DNA from: Oscillospiraceae bacterium
Lineage (GTDB): Bacteria > Bacillota > Clostridia > Oscillospirales > Acutalibacteraceae
Length of the DNA stretch: 64,000 bases
Direction of reading: 5' to 3'
Assembly (NCBI GenBank): GCA_031261445.1
Contig: JAISJQ010000048.1
Location: 1 to 64,000 of the forward strand
The notes beneath the pieces are model-generated. The model did no database searches, had not been told where the DNA came from, and worked only from the letters and a program-made list of their open reading frames with translations. Within the stretch, counting starts at the first letter, position 1. Each line of letters opens with the position of its first letter. Both the position numbers and the translations under genes were made by a program. Below are positions 1-7,804 of the stretch, in pieces.

Positions 1-106
1 CATGACGATTTTGGGCCAGCATCGTGATGAAATCGCGCAAAACGCCGCAGAAACCCGATTCGCATAGCATTAGATCGTTTTGAACTGGGGGTAATTAGAG
101 GGAGTC

Positions 107-150
107 AATTGTTCATTGCTCGTCTAGCCTCTAACATCTAGCATCTAGAC
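107..150. repeat. R2 plus R4 word repeats upstream of cysK
   Basis: CAATTGTTCATTG (R2) runs into CTAACATCTAGCATCTAGA (R4, rich in CTAG). The same words recur near 2950, 12130, 35770 and 35850. They end directly before the cysK promoter. No gene was recognised upstream of it in this window. Confidence 0.7.
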
Positions 151-152
151 TG

Positions 153-181
153 TTGACAAATCCGTTCTGATTGTGTATAAT
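153..181 (+). promoter_or_regulatory. cysK promoter (sigma-A type)
   Basis: TTGACA (153-158), 17-bp spacer, TATAAT (176-181): a perfect consensus promoter 75 bp before the cysK start. Confidence 0.85.
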
Positions 182-188
182 ATAGCAT

Positions 189-210
189 ACTAATCCTATA
201 GGCGATTAGT
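189..210 (+). promoter_or_regulatory. Inverted repeat, candidate operator of cysK
   Basis: ACTAATC-N8-GATTAGT, with CCTATAGG in its centre, starts 7 bp after the -10 box, over the likely transcription start. The position suits a repressor site. Firmicute cysK genes are often controlled by CymR-type sulfur regulators, but this site was not matched to a known consensus. Confidence 0.45.
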
Positions 211-256
211 CAATTGAAACGAATCGCCCAGTACACACAACAAAAGGAGAACAACC

Positions 257-1186
257 ATGGCTTATGTACAATCCCTTTCCGACCTGATCGGCAACACACC
301 TCTGCTGGCGCTCAACAAATATGGCGCGAGCAAAAACCTCGGCGCGACCATCGCCGCCAAGCTGGAGTACTTCAATCCCGCGGGTAGTGTGAAAGATCGC
401 ATCGCGCTGGCCATGCTCACCGACGCCGAGCAGCGCGGATTGCTGACCCCCGAGAGCGTCATCATTGAGCCGACCAGCGGCAACACCGGCATCGGTCTGG
501 CATCGGTGGCGGCGGCGCGTGGCTATCGCCTCATCCTCACCATGCCCGAGACCATGAGCGTGGAGCGTCGCAGCCTGCTGAAGGCCTATGGTGCGGAAGT
601 CGTCCTCACTGAGGGCGCGAAGGGCATGACCGGCGCACGCCAAAAGGCGCAAGAGCTGGCCGCCACCACCCCCGGCGCGTTCATCCCCGAGCAGTTTGAG
701 AATGCCGCCAACCCCGCCATCCACAAAGCGACCACGGGCCCCGAAATCTGGAGCGACACGCAGGGCAAAGTGGACTTCCTCGTGTCGGGCATCGGCACGG
801 GCGGCACAATCAGTGGCGCGGGCGCGTACCTCAAGGCGCAAAATCCGGCCATCAAAGTCGTCGCCGTTGAGCCCTCTGCCTCCCCGGTGCTCAGCGAGGG
901 CAAGGCCGGCCCCCACAAAATTCAGGGCATCGGCGCGGGCTTCATCCCCAAAACGCTCGACACCGAAATCTATGACGAGATCATCACCGTGGACAACGAC
1001 GCGGCGTTCGTTGCCGGGCGCGAAGTCGCCAAGGCCGAGGGTCTGCTGGTGGGCATCTCCTCTGGCGCGGCCATCGTTGCCGCCACGGAAATCGCCCAGC
1101 GCCCCGAAAACGCAGGCAAAACCATCGTGGTCGTCCTGCCCGACACGGGCGAGCGTTACCTCTCCACCGCGCTGTTCGCGGACTAG
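257..1186 (+). CDS. cysK: Cysteine synthase A (O-acetylserine sulfhydrylase)
   Basis: A 309-residue cytosolic PLP enzyme that makes L-cysteine from O-acetylserine and sulfide. Full length for the family. Visible motifs: the PLP lysine in PAGSVKDR (about residue 46), the TSGNTG substrate loop (about 72) and the GTGGTISG phosphate-binding loop (about 177). The start is fixed by AAAGGAG 9 bp upstream. It has its own strong promoter and a perfect terminator, so it is a single-gene unit; no serine acetyltransferase lies next to it. The inverted repeat at the transcription start suggests repression, probably by sulfur status (inference). Confidence 0.96.
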   Translation: MAYVQSLSDLIGNTPLLALNKYGASKNLGATIAAKLEYFNPAGSVKDRIALAMLTDAEQRGLLTPESVIIEPTSGNTGIGLASVAAARGYRLILTMPETMSVERRSLLKAYGAEVVLTEGAKGMTGARQKAQELAATTPGAFIPEQFENAANPAIHKATTGPEIWSDTQGKVDFLVSGIGTGGTISGAGAYLKAQNPAIKVVAVEPSASPVLSEGKAGPHKIQGIGAGFIPKTLDTEIYDEIITVDNDAAFVAGREVAKAEGLLVGISSGAAIVAATEIAQRPENAGKTIVVVLPDTGERYLSTALFAD

Positions 1187-1196
1187 GCAGACATCA

Positions 1197-1231
1197 AAAA
1201 GCGGCAGAAACATTGCGTTTCTGCCGCTTTT
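1197..1231. terminator. Bidirectional terminator between cysK and the convergent gene
   Basis: Perfect stem GCGGCAGAAAC / GTTTCTGCCGC with a 5-nt loop, preceded by AAAA and followed by TTTT. It can serve both cysK (+) and the minus-strand gene ending at 1244. Confidence 0.9.
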
Positions 1232-1243
1232 GTTGTGTGAAGC

Positions 1244-2794
1244 CTAAAAACCAAAGAAGCCAAAAATGCGCTGGAAGAACTCGATGATTTTGCGGAAGAA
1301 GTCGCTGATTGCGCCAAAAATGCCGCTACTAAACGGGTTCTTGGGCAATGGGCTAGGGTTGTCTTTGTTGGCGATGGCCGTTTCTAAAGCGGCGGTGGCA
1401 TCGTTGAGTTGCGCCTGCGTGGGATTGCTCAGCGCCAAGACGGCTTCGGCCTGTGTGGTGTCGATACCTTTGACCCGCGCGTTATAGATCGCCACGCGAA
1501 GGGCGGTGGAATCCACCAACGGGGTAGGCATAGGGTCGATGCCCGCCCAAGAGACTGTTAGGGAAAGCAGTTTCTCATTGGTAAAGGGGAATGATGTCTC
1601 GTTGAAATAATCCCACAGACGCACATAGTACGTCTCACCTGTCGTTAATTGCATGGAATAGTTGAAGTTGGTGGAACTGCCCGTATCGTCGACTTTTTTG
1701 AGGACTTTGCCGCTGGCATCAAGAATCTCCGCCACGGGATCGGTGAAGTGGGGGTAGGGGAATTGGGTATAATAGCCGACACCCGAAAATTTATAGCTCC
1801 CAGAGACCATGGGGGTGAAGGAAAAGTAGTACTTTCCGCTGTTGCCGCTGACCAAGTTTGTGATCTCTTGCTGACCGACGACTAGGGGCAACGCTAAGCG
1901 CATGGCATCGGAAAATGGATGCCAGACATAGTCGTAGCGCACAGTCACGTCGCCGTAACTCAGGTCAATGTATGCTTCCTTGTTCTCGTTGACCAGCGTG
2001 TTCGTCAGATTCCAAACGCCCACGATTTCCGTTGAGCCGTCTTTATAGGTCACGCGGCATTGCAGACCCTCGACTGCACTGTTTTTGCTGGTAAAGTTGT
2101 CGTAATAGTCTGGGGAATTCGGGGCTTTGTAGACGGAAATTTTTGTCGCGTCCGCCGGGTCACGCGACAAGACAATCTCTTTGGCGGCGTGTGTTTGTTC
2201 GCTGTATTGCACGAACAAATAGGTGTTGTTTTTCACCAGAGAAAAGTAGGTGTAGCCGTCCTGCGTCTTTGTGGGGGAGACGACAACGTGGTTTTGGTCG
2301 TACACGGTCAAACTGGTGCCGCTGCCCGTCCAGTCGGTGTGGATGCGGTAAGAGCCACTGCCCGATGGCGTATAGCGCGCAAAATCGTAGTTGAGTGAGT
2401 CGATGTACTCGTTATAGTAAGTACTGCCACCCGAATGTTGCCCGTGGAGAACGAGCACATCTGCCTCACGGAAAGCCACGTCAAACGGGATGAGATTCAC
2501 CTGCACGCTGATGGGCACGCCGCGATAGGAGGACGTGATGAAGTTAGCGCCCGGTTGCCAGACGGTGGGCAATGTCCAGTCTAGCCCCAATTTGCTGGCA
2601 TTTGTGTCCTCTGAATAGTCGTGGACGTTACCAAAGTAAATGGTCACCTGCGCGTTTTGCAGGGTGGAGAGCGAGAACCCGGTGGTGTCAGGGAAGAGTG
2701 AGGGTCTGTCGCCGATGTACACCTCCACATGGTCAACCGATCGGCTGAGCGCATAGGCACGGATGTCCGCGCTCAGAAGGGTGGTTACGCCCAC
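1244..2794 (-). CDS. Surface-protein remnant: beta-rich domains, FIVAR-like repeat, amphipathic tail; 5' end damaged
   Basis: 516 residues from a GTG with no ribosome site. An ideal start (promoter 2916-2888, AAGGAG at 2866-2861, ATG at 2853) opens only 7 codons and stops at 2830; the long frame is offset from it. No signal peptide is found in any frame. The first readable residues upstream of 2794 (LPLTAGETYY) resemble the internal motif MQLTTGETYY at the end of a PPC-like beta domain, so the leader and first domain appear deleted. The C-terminus holds a FIVAR-like helical segment (about 425-475) and an aromatic amphipathic tail, GIFGAISDFFRKIIEFF and onward. Probably a pseudogene or an assembly error of a secreted protein; function unknown. 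Confidence 0.6.
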   Translation of the reverse strand: MGVTTLLSADIRAYALSRSVDHVEVYIGDRPSLFPDTTGFSLSTLQNAQVTIYFGNVHDYSEDTNASKLGLDWTLPTVWQPGANFITSSYRGVPISVQVNLIPFDVAFREADVLVLHGQHSGGSTYYNEYIDSLNYDFARYTPSGSGSYRIHTDWTGSGTSLTVYDQNHVVVSPTKTQDGYTYFSLVKNNTYLFVQYSEQTHAAKEIVLSRDPADATKISVYKAPNSPDYYDNFTSKNSAVEGLQCRVTYKDGSTEIVGVWNLTNTLVNENKEAYIDLSYGDVTVRYDYVWHPFSDAMRLALPLVVGQQEITNLVSGNSGKYYFSFTPMVSGSYKFSGVGYYTQFPYPHFTDPVAEILDASGKVLKKVDDTGSSTNFNYSMQLTTGETYYVRLWDYFNETSFPFTNEKLLSLTVSWAGIDPMPTPLVDSTALRVAIYNARVKGIDTTQAEAVLALSNPTQAQLNDATAALETAIANKDNPSPLPKNPFSSGIFGAISDFFRKIIEFFQRIFGFFGF

Positions 2795-2887
2795 TTGATT
2801 GACAACCGTATAGTAAGTCTCGCCCGCTGTCAGAGGGAGTGTGATGCGTGCATAAAATGTCTCCTTTTGTGCGTAGTTGATGAAGCC

Positions 2888-2916
2888 ATTATAGCATACC
2901 AGTGATATAAAAGCAA
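2888..2916 (-). promoter_or_regulatory. Promoter of the truncated surface-protein gene
   Basis: On the minus strand TTGCTT (2916-2911), 17 bp, TATAAT (2893-2888). It is intact although the reading frame behind it is broken. Confidence 0.8.
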
Positions 2917-2949
2917 GCGCAAGTTTTTCAGCAACAGAGCAACTTTTGC

Positions 2950-2980
2950 GCCTCTAGTCTCCAAAATCTAGCATCTAGAT
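2950..2980. repeat. R4 CTAG-rich word repeat
   Basis: CCTCTAGTCTCC and ATCTAGCATCTAGAT words, ending exactly at the -35 box of the hom promoter. Confidence 0.65.
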
Positions 2981-3009
2981 TTGCATTTCTCGCGCATTTA
3001 TAGTATAAT
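2981..3009 (+). promoter_or_regulatory. hom promoter
   Basis: TTGCAT (2981-2986), 17 bp, TATAAT (3004-3009), 65 bp before the hom start. Confidence 0.8.
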
Positions 3010-3073
3010 ACTGCGTTAAGAAGTCGGCGCGGCTTTGCCGGACTTTTGTGAAACATTACCGAGGTGCAAAACG

Positions 3074-4312
3074 ATGAATGTTGCCGTGATGGGCTATGGC
3101 GTAGTGGGCTCTGGCGTGGTGGAGGTGCTGGCCAAGGAGCACGACTCCATCGCCAAGCGCAGTCTGCAAGAGACGCTGGAAGTCAAGTACATACTGGATT
3201 TGCGGTCGTTCCCCGCTGACCCCAACGCCGCCAAATTCACCACAAGCTTTGACGACATCCTGCGCGACGCGAGCGTGCAAATTGTGGTGGAGACCATGGG
3301 TGGGTTGCATCCAGCCTACGAATACGTGCTCGCCTGCCTGCAAGCGGGCAAAAGCGTCGTGACGAGCAACAAAGAGCTGGTCGCCGAAAAGGGCAATGTG
3401 CTCCTGCGTGCGGCGGCGGAAAACAACGTCAACTTCCTCTTTGAGGCGAGCGTGGGCGGCGGCATCCCCATCATCCGCCCCATCAGCCAGTGCCTTGCCG
3501 CCAACGAGCTGGACGAAATCGCGGGCATCCTCAACGGCACGACGAATTACATATTGACACAAATGATTGCCAATCACTTAGATTTCGATACGGCTCTCAA
3601 GCAGGCGCAGGAGTTGGGCTACGCCGAAAAAGATCCCACTGCTGACGTGGACGGGCACGACGCTTGCCGCAAGATCTGCATTCTGGCCGCGCTGTGCTTC
3701 GGCACGCATGTGTACCCGGGCGAGGTGCACACCGAGGGCATTCGTGCCCTGACGCTGGCCGACGTGGCATACGCGAAAGCGTGGGGCGGCGTGATTAAGC
3801 TGCTCGCGCGGGCGAAACGCGGCGACAACAGCCAGATTGAGGCGATCGTCAGCCCCGCGCTGGTGCAAAATGACAGCCAGCTGGCGGGGGTCAACGATGT
3901 GTTCAACGCCATTTTGGTGCGCGGCGACGCGCTGGGCGATGTGGTGTTCTATGGGCGCGGCGCGGGCAAGCTGCCCACCGCTAGTGCCGTGGTGGCGGAC
4001 GTTGTGGACTGCGCGCGCAACTGGGGCAAGAACCGTATGCTGCTCTGGGAGGGTGCGCGGACGGACTATGTGCGCGACTATCTGGACAGCGAAACGGCGT
4101 TTTTGGTGCGTGCCACGGCGGAGGATGTGCCCGCCGCGCTGGCCGACGCGGAAAGAGTTTTCGGCGGCGTGCATACCTTAACAAGGGACGGCGCACCCGC
4201 CGGCGAGTTCGCGTTCGTCACCCCCGCCGACACCGAACGCGCCCTACGCGCAAAGCTTGGCGCACTGCTGGGCGTAAAAATCCTGAGCGTGATTCGGGTG
4301 GTGGGGTATTGA
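3074..4312 (+). CDS. hom: Homoserine dehydrogenase
   Basis: 412 residues. Reduces aspartate semialdehyde to homoserine in the Thr/Met/Ile branch of the aspartate pathway. The N-terminal NAD(P)-binding loop GYGVVGSGV, the NKELVA motif, GGGIPIIRPI and the LNGTTNYIL catalytic-domain motif are all visible. The last ~80 residues look like a divergent ACT-type regulatory domain. ATG 3074 is preferred over an in-frame start at 3035 because it directly precedes the conserved N-terminus and has GAGGTG upstream. lysC lies 1.6 kb downstream on the same strand, separated by three accessory genes. Confidence 0.95.
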   Translation: MNVAVMGYGVVGSGVVEVLAKEHDSIAKRSLQETLEVKYILDLRSFPADPNAAKFTTSFDDILRDASVQIVVETMGGLHPAYEYVLACLQAGKSVVTSNKELVAEKGNVLLRAAAENNVNFLFEASVGGGIPIIRPISQCLAANELDEIAGILNGTTNYILTQMIANHLDFDTALKQAQELGYAEKDPTADVDGHDACRKICILAALCFGTHVYPGEVHTEGIRALTLADVAYAKAWGGVIKLLARAKRGDNSQIEAIVSPALVQNDSQLAGVNDVFNAILVRGDALGDVVFYGRGAGKLPTASAVVADVVDCARNWGKNRMLLWEGARTDYVRDYLDSETAFLVRATAEDVPAALADAERVFGGVHTLTRDGAPAGEFAFVTPADTERALRAKLGALLGVKILSVIRVVGY

Positions 4313-4315
4313 TTT

Positions 4316-5344
4316 ATGCCTGATTGGTTGAAAGAGACACTTGAATGGGTGCTGAAAATACTGGGCGCGTTGTCTGGTGTGGGTGGACTTGCGGCTGTGG
4401 CTGCGCTGATTTATAATGGGAGAAAGGACAAGAGCAACTGGGATGCCACGCAAAAGCGACTGGATGAAGAACAGCACATTAAGTTAGAAGCCAATTACGG
4501 CGAACGCTTGCGGCAGGCGATTGAGCACTTGGGAAATGAATCTGACACCATCAAACAGGGGGCATGTTATGAGTTAAAACGCCTTGCCGAGGATTCAGAA
4601 CGAGACAGAAAAAGCATACTGGAAATTTTGACGGCGTATGTGCGGGAAGGGATTGAAGAGTGCGTACAAGAACCTGTGTATCAAAATAAAGAACTGATGT
4701 TCGAGAGAAAACGTCCGAAAACATCGGTATTTGTCGCCGCAAAAGTATTGACCTATTTGTATTATAGTTTTAAACTGCGTGCTGATTTACATGACTTTGC
4801 GGTAAGTTGTGTTGATTTGGCGGAGCTTGAACTGTGTGGAGCAGACCTGAGGGGCGCGTCCTTGCACGATTGTATTCTTTATAAAGCAAACTTTAGTGGC
4901 GCATGGCTTCATGAAACATGGTGGAATCGTTCGGGTATTTGCAAGGCAAATTTTAGTTACGCAAACCTTTCGTATACACGCTTTAGTGACGCAGATCTCG
5001 AAAGTTCAAAATTTTGTAGTGCAACCCTCAGGGGTGCATGCTTTGTTGACGCAAATCTTGGCTATGCAAACTTGTATGGCGCAGTTCTTATGGGTACGTA
5101 CTTGCGTAGCGTGGAAATTAGTGGCGCGAACTTAAAAGGCGCAGATTTTAACGGCGTGAATTTGTGTGGCATAGATTTTACTAGTGTAGACTTGAGCCGC
5201 GCAAAACTAACCAATGCTCATAACCTTAATACGACCAAGGTGGATAAATGGACCACCATCGATGAACACACCGAATTCTCCCCAGGCGAACGCGAAAAGT
5301 TTGAAGCACGAATAGCCGCCGCAAAGGCAACCCCAACCAACTAA
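4316..5344 (+). CDS. Membrane-anchored pentapeptide-repeat protein
   Basis: 342 residues. One N-terminal transmembrane helix (about 13-33), then a helical region with the LGNESDTIKQGACYELKRLA motif commonly found before pentapeptide domains, then a long run of A(D/N)LxxA-type pentapeptides (about 160-310), predicted to form a right-handed beta-helix. The start lies 3 bp after the hom stop without a clear ribosome site, suggesting translational coupling. Codons are visibly more AT-rich than in hom and lysC, which suggests acquisition. Its stop codon lies inside the 26-bp repeat at 5341-5366. Role unknown; some family members protect topoisomerases, but nothing here shows that. Confidence 0.85.
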   Translation: MPDWLKETLEWVLKILGALSGVGGLAAVAALIYNGRKDKSNWDATQKRLDEEQHIKLEANYGERLRQAIEHLGNESDTIKQGACYELKRLAEDSERDRKSILEILTAYVREGIEECVQEPVYQNKELMFERKRPKTSVFVAAKVLTYLYYSFKLRADLHDFAVSCVDLAELELCGADLRGASLHDCILYKANFSGAWLHETWWNRSGICKANFSYANLSYTRFSDADLESSKFCSATLRGACFVDANLGYANLYGAVLMGTYLRSVEISGANLKGADFNGVNLCGIDFTSVDLSRAKLTNAHNLNTTKVDKWTTIDEHTEFSPGEREKFEARIAAAKATPTN

Positions 5345-5366
5345 CCAACTCCAAGGAGGACAACAT
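5341..5366 (+). repeat. 26-bp direct repeat, copy 1
   Basis: CTAACCAACTCCAAGGAGG followed by ACAACAT. It is identical to 5886-5911 and contains both the stop of the pentapeptide gene and the ribosome site of the DUF4160 gene. Confidence 0.9.
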
Positions 5367-5619
5367 GCCCGCGTTATCTAAATTCTACGGTATCACCATC
5401 AAGATGTTCCTGCGGCAGTCGGAGCATAATCCGCCGCATATCCATGCGGTTTATGGGGAATATCTTGCTATGTTTGACATAAAAACAGGCGAGATGCTCG
5501 AGGGCGATTTGCCCAACAAGGCACTTGCGCTCACAAAAGAGTGGGTGCTCGCACATACAGCAGAACTACAGGACATCTGGAACACGCAGGTTTTCCGCAC
5601 TCTGTCCCCGCTGGACTAA
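5365..5619 (+). CDS. DUF4160 protein (first copy)
   Basis: 84 residues, full length for the family. Carries the HNPPHIHAVYG signature (about 24-34) and a C-terminal helix that ends in a short acidic tail. Strong AAGGAGG ribosome site from the direct repeat. It is followed 11 bp later by DUF2442, its usual partner; the pair is often regarded as a possible toxin-antitoxin-like module, but the biochemical role is not established. A homologous pair lies at 45998-46539 in this window. Confidence 0.85.
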   Translation: MPALSKFYGITIKMFLRQSEHNPPHIHAVYGEYLAMFDIKTGEMLEGDLPNKALALTKEWVLAHTAELQDIWNTQVFRTLSPLD

Positions 5620-5630
5620 AGGTGAAAACT

Positions 5631-5885
5631 ATGACAAGCCATAAAGTGCAAACCGTCACCCCGCTGCCCAACTACTGCCTACACGTCAAGTTCCTTGAGG
5701 GCGCGGAAAAAGAATACGACGTCAAACCGCTCATTGCACAGCGGGACGTGTTCAAGCCGCTGGCCTACGTGCACGGCCTGTTCGAGCTGGTGCGCGTCGA
5801 CGCGGGCGGCTACGGCATCGTCTGGAACGACGACATCGACTTGTCTTGCGAGTCACTTTATGAATTCGGCACAAATCCAACCTAA
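5631..5885 (+). CDS. DUF2442 protein (first copy)
   Basis: 84 residues. Typical compact alpha/beta DUF2442 pattern: VTPLPNYCLHVKF, then YDVKPLI, then a YGIVWNDDIDLS segment before the C-terminus. ATG 5631 follows GGTGAAAACT. Cotranscribed with the DUF4160 gene; the pair may act together (inference). The stop codon is directly followed by the second copy of the 26-bp repeat, which supplies the lysC ribosome site. Confidence 0.85.
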   Translation: MTSHKVQTVTPLPNYCLHVKFLEGAEKEYDVKPLIAQRDVFKPLAYVHGLFELVRVDAGGYGIVWNDDIDLSCESLYEFGTNPT

Positions 5886-5911
5886 CTAACCAACTCCAAG
5901 GAGGACAACAT
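5886..5911 (+). repeat. 26-bp direct repeat, copy 2
   Basis: Exact copy of 5341-5366. It provides AAGGAGG for lysC. The two copies bound the DUF4160-DUF2442 cassette at a spacing of 545 bp. Confidence 0.9.
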
Positions 5912-7180
5912 ATGGCACTCATCGTCCAGAAATTCGGCGGCAGCTCGGTGGCCGACGCGGTGCGCGTGCGCAACGTGGCAAAGATCATCACCGACACCTA
6001 CAAGGCCGGCAACGCCGTCATCGCGGTGGTTTCCGCGCAGGGCGACACCACCGACGACCTGATCGACAAAGCCGCCGAGCTCAACCCCAACCCGTCCAAA
6101 CGCGAGATGGATGTGCTGCTCAGCGCGGGCGAGCAAATGAGCGCGTCCCTCATGGCCATGGCCATCGAGCAGATCGGCTGCCCCGTGGTGTCGCTGCTCG
6201 GCTGGCAGGCAGGCTTCCAGACCTCCAGCGGCTACGGTCTGGCGCGGATTCGCACCATCGACACCGAACGCATGACGCGCGAGCTGGATCAAAAACGCAT
6301 CATCATCGTCGCGGGCTTTCAGGGGCTGTGCAAATACGGCGACATCACCACTTTCGGGCGCGGCGGTTCGGACACCACGGCGGTGGCCATCGCGGCGGTC
6401 ATGCACGCGGACAAATGCCAGATCTTCACCGACGTGGACGGCGTCTACACCGCCGACCCGCGCAAAATCAAAAACGCGCAAAAGCTGAGCGAAATCACCT
6501 ATGACGAGATGCTGGAGCTGGCCACGCTGGGCGCACAGGTGCTCAACAACCGCTCTGTGGAAATGGCCAAAAAGTACAACGTGGAGCTGGAGGTACTCAC
6601 CAGTTTTCAGTACGGCGCGTCGCCCATCGACAAGATGCTGCTGAGCGAAGAGCAGTTGGCCGCCCTCACAAACACCACCACCGGCCGCGCCGGAACCATC
6701 GTAAAGGAGACAGTGAAAATGGAAAAAATGCTCGTGCGCGGCGTGACGAAGGACAACGATGCCGCCAGAATCTCAATCGTGGGCGTGAAGGACGTACCAG
6801 GGGTGGCGTTCCGCGTGTTCAGCAAGCTGGCCGCGAAGAACATCAACGTGGACATCATCCTGCAGAGCGTGGGGCACGCGGGTGTGCAGGACATCAGTTT
6901 CACCGTCAGCGAAGCGAACGCCGCGCCTGTACGCGCCCTGCTGGAAAACGACTTCGAGACCGTGCTGGTCGACACGGGCGTGAGCAAAATCAGCGTGGTG
7001 GGCGCGGGCATGGAGACCCACCCGGGCACGGCCGCCAAGATGTTCGAGGCGCTCTACAGCGAGGACATCAATATCCAGATGATCGCCACCAGCGAAATCA
7101 AAATCTCCGTCCTCATCGACCAAGCCGACGCAGACAAAGCCGTCGCCGCCGTCCACGCCGCCTTCTTTGGCAAAGAATAA
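5912..7180 (+). CDS. lysC: Aspartate kinase, monofunctional
   Basis: 422 residues. Phosphorylates L-aspartate, the first step to Lys, Thr and Met. The kinase domain opens with KFGGSSVAD and carries [12 protein letters not shown] (about 147-159); two C-terminal ACT domains (about 280-422, including [16 protein letters not shown]) bind the feedback inhibitor. ATG 5912 sits behind AAGGAGG from the direct repeat. An internal ribosome site and Met270 could yield a separate regulatory beta subunit, as in Bacillus lysC. Confidence 0.96.
   Translation: MALIVQKFGGSSVADAVRVRNVAKIITDTYKAGNAVIAVVSAQGDTTDDLIDKAAELNPNPSKREMDVLLSAGEQMSASLMAMAIEQIGCPVVSLLGWQAGFQTSSGYGLARIRTIDTERMTRELDQKRIIIVAGFQGLCKYGDITTFGRGGSDTTAVAIAAVMHADKCQIFTDVDGVYTADPRKIKNAQKLSEITYDEMLELATLGAQVLNNRSVEMAKKYNVELEVLTSFQYGASPIDKMLLSEEQLAALTNTTTGRAGTIVKETVKMEKMLVRGVTKDNDAARISIVGVKDVPGVAFRVFSKLAAKNINVDIILQSVGHAGVQDISFTVSEANAAPVRALLENDFETVLVDTGVSKISVVGAGMETHPGTAAKMFEALYSEDINIQMIATSEIKISVLIDQADADKAVAAVHAAFFGKE
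6703..6721 (+). promoter_or_regulatory. Internal ribosome site and start for a lysC beta subunit
   Basis: AAAGGAGA (6703-6710) is followed 8 bp later by ATG 6719, in frame at residue 270. It would give a 153-residue protein of the two ACT domains (6719-7180). In B. subtilis lysC an in-frame internal start at the same domain boundary makes the beta subunit. Confidence 0.5.
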
Positions 7181-7196
7181 ATACAAGTAATAAGTA

Positions 7197-7390
7197 GTAG
7201 TGAATAGGTTTTGCCTCTTGTAGGGGCGCGCATCGCGCGTCCGCTGTTGAGAAGGCAGATGTCAGAGAGCAGAAGACAGAGAATCGGGCGCAAGTCTGCC
7301 CTCTGTCTTCTGTTTTCTGCGCTCTCACACGCGAACGCGCGATGCGCGCCCCTACTGGATGTTAGCTCCCCGCACGCCTGAATCCTCAAA
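7197..7390. repeat. Nested palindromic element (R3-R1-R5-R5'-R1')
   Basis: The outer arms are a perfect 21-bp inverted repeat (7220-7240 / 7335-7355, beginning GTAGGGGCGCGCATCG), each arm itself a hairpin. Inside is a second inverted repeat, CAGAAGACAGAG (7270-7281) / CTCTGTCTTCTG (7301-7312). An R3 word (AGTGAATAGG) lies at the left edge. No reading frame. Confidence 0.8.
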
Positions 7391-7413
7391 ACTCACCTCT
7401 CTCTGTCCTCTGC

Positions 7414-7442
7414 TTGCTATTTCCGCCCAGATGTGCTAAACT
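7414..7442 (+). promoter_or_regulatory. Promoter of the 43-residue mini-protein
   Basis: TTGCTA (7414-7419), 17 bp, TAAACT (7437-7442). The stretch GCTTGCTATTTCCGC (7412-7426) is identical to that in the promoter of the secreted protein at 7805. Confidence 0.7.
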
Positions 7443-7473
7443 ATACCCACAATCACAATCAGGAGGTACGGTT

Positions 7474-7605
7474 ATGCAATGGTTAATGGATTTCTTCGCA
7501 AGTCTGGCGGATGTGTTTGCGGGCTTTGACTTGGTTGGGCTGATGGACACGTTCAAAAGCGTCAGCGCACAGCTGGGTCTTTCGCTCGACTGGTTGACGT
7601 TCTAG
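7474..7605 (+). CDS. Amphipathic mini-protein, 43 residues
   Basis: Starts MQWLMDFFASLADVFAG and ends LGLSLDWLTF. It has no signal peptide and no cysteines and is acidic overall. It reads as two short amphipathic helices joined by a glycine/aspartate hinge. AGGAGG lies 7 bp before ATG 7474, and a promoter is visible, so it is very likely expressed. It resembles in style the peptides at 10576, 38570 and 38755 and the tail of the protein at 7805. Function unknown; membrane-active or modulin-like peptides would be one model. Confidence 0.7.
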   Translation: MQWLMDFFASLADVFAGFDLVGLMDTFKSVSAQLGLSLDWLTF

Positions 7606-7615
7606 CGGCAACAAA

Positions 7616-7745
7616 ACAGCCCCAATGAGGGGTGAGGCGTGAGGATACAGGCATGAGGACAGGCGCAAAACGTTTTGCGTTTCCTCAAACGGCTGTCGCT
7701 CCAAGCCTCACCCCTCAATTCTTGCACCCCATTCCCCAAAACCGC
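7616..7745. repeat. R6 repeat with inverted arms and a palindrome
   Basis: GAGGGGTGAGGC (7627-7638) pairs with GCCTCACCCCTC (7705-7716). Between them lie an R6 word (TGAGGATACAGGCATGAGG) and the perfect palindrome CGCAAAACGTTTTGCG (7664-7679), which could act as a terminator for the mini-protein gene. Confidence 0.65.
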
Positions 7746-7774
7746 TTGCTATTTCCGCTTAGAGCTGTTATAAT
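7746..7774 (+). promoter_or_regulatory. Promoter of the secreted protein at 7805
   Basis: TTGCTA (7746-7751), 17 bp, TATAAT (7769-7774). Shares a 15-mer with the promoter at 7414. Confidence 0.8.
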
Positions 7775-7804
7775 ACCACAAAAGAATACATTTGGAGGCA
7801 AGAC

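Noticed and set aside
1..70. Possible start of a minus-strand gene running off the left edge (two overlapping ATG frames open to position 1).
   Set aside because: Only 20-odd codons are visible, no ribosome site, and neither frame resembles a known protein.
206..1213. 335-codon open frame antisense to cysK.
   Set aside because: Shadow of a GC-rich gene; composition dominated by Ala, Gly, Arg and His, and the sense strand is clearly cysK with promoter and terminator.
2830..2853. Programmed frameshift (CTC TGA C) as in prfB to join the short start frame to the surface-protein frame.
   Set aside because: A +1 shift leads to the wrong frame; a -1 shift would be needed, there is no stimulatory site, and the product would still lack a signal peptide.
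3035..3073. Upstream start for homoserine dehydrogenase.
   Set aside because: The additional 13 residues are not conserved and lie before the GAGGTG ribosome site.
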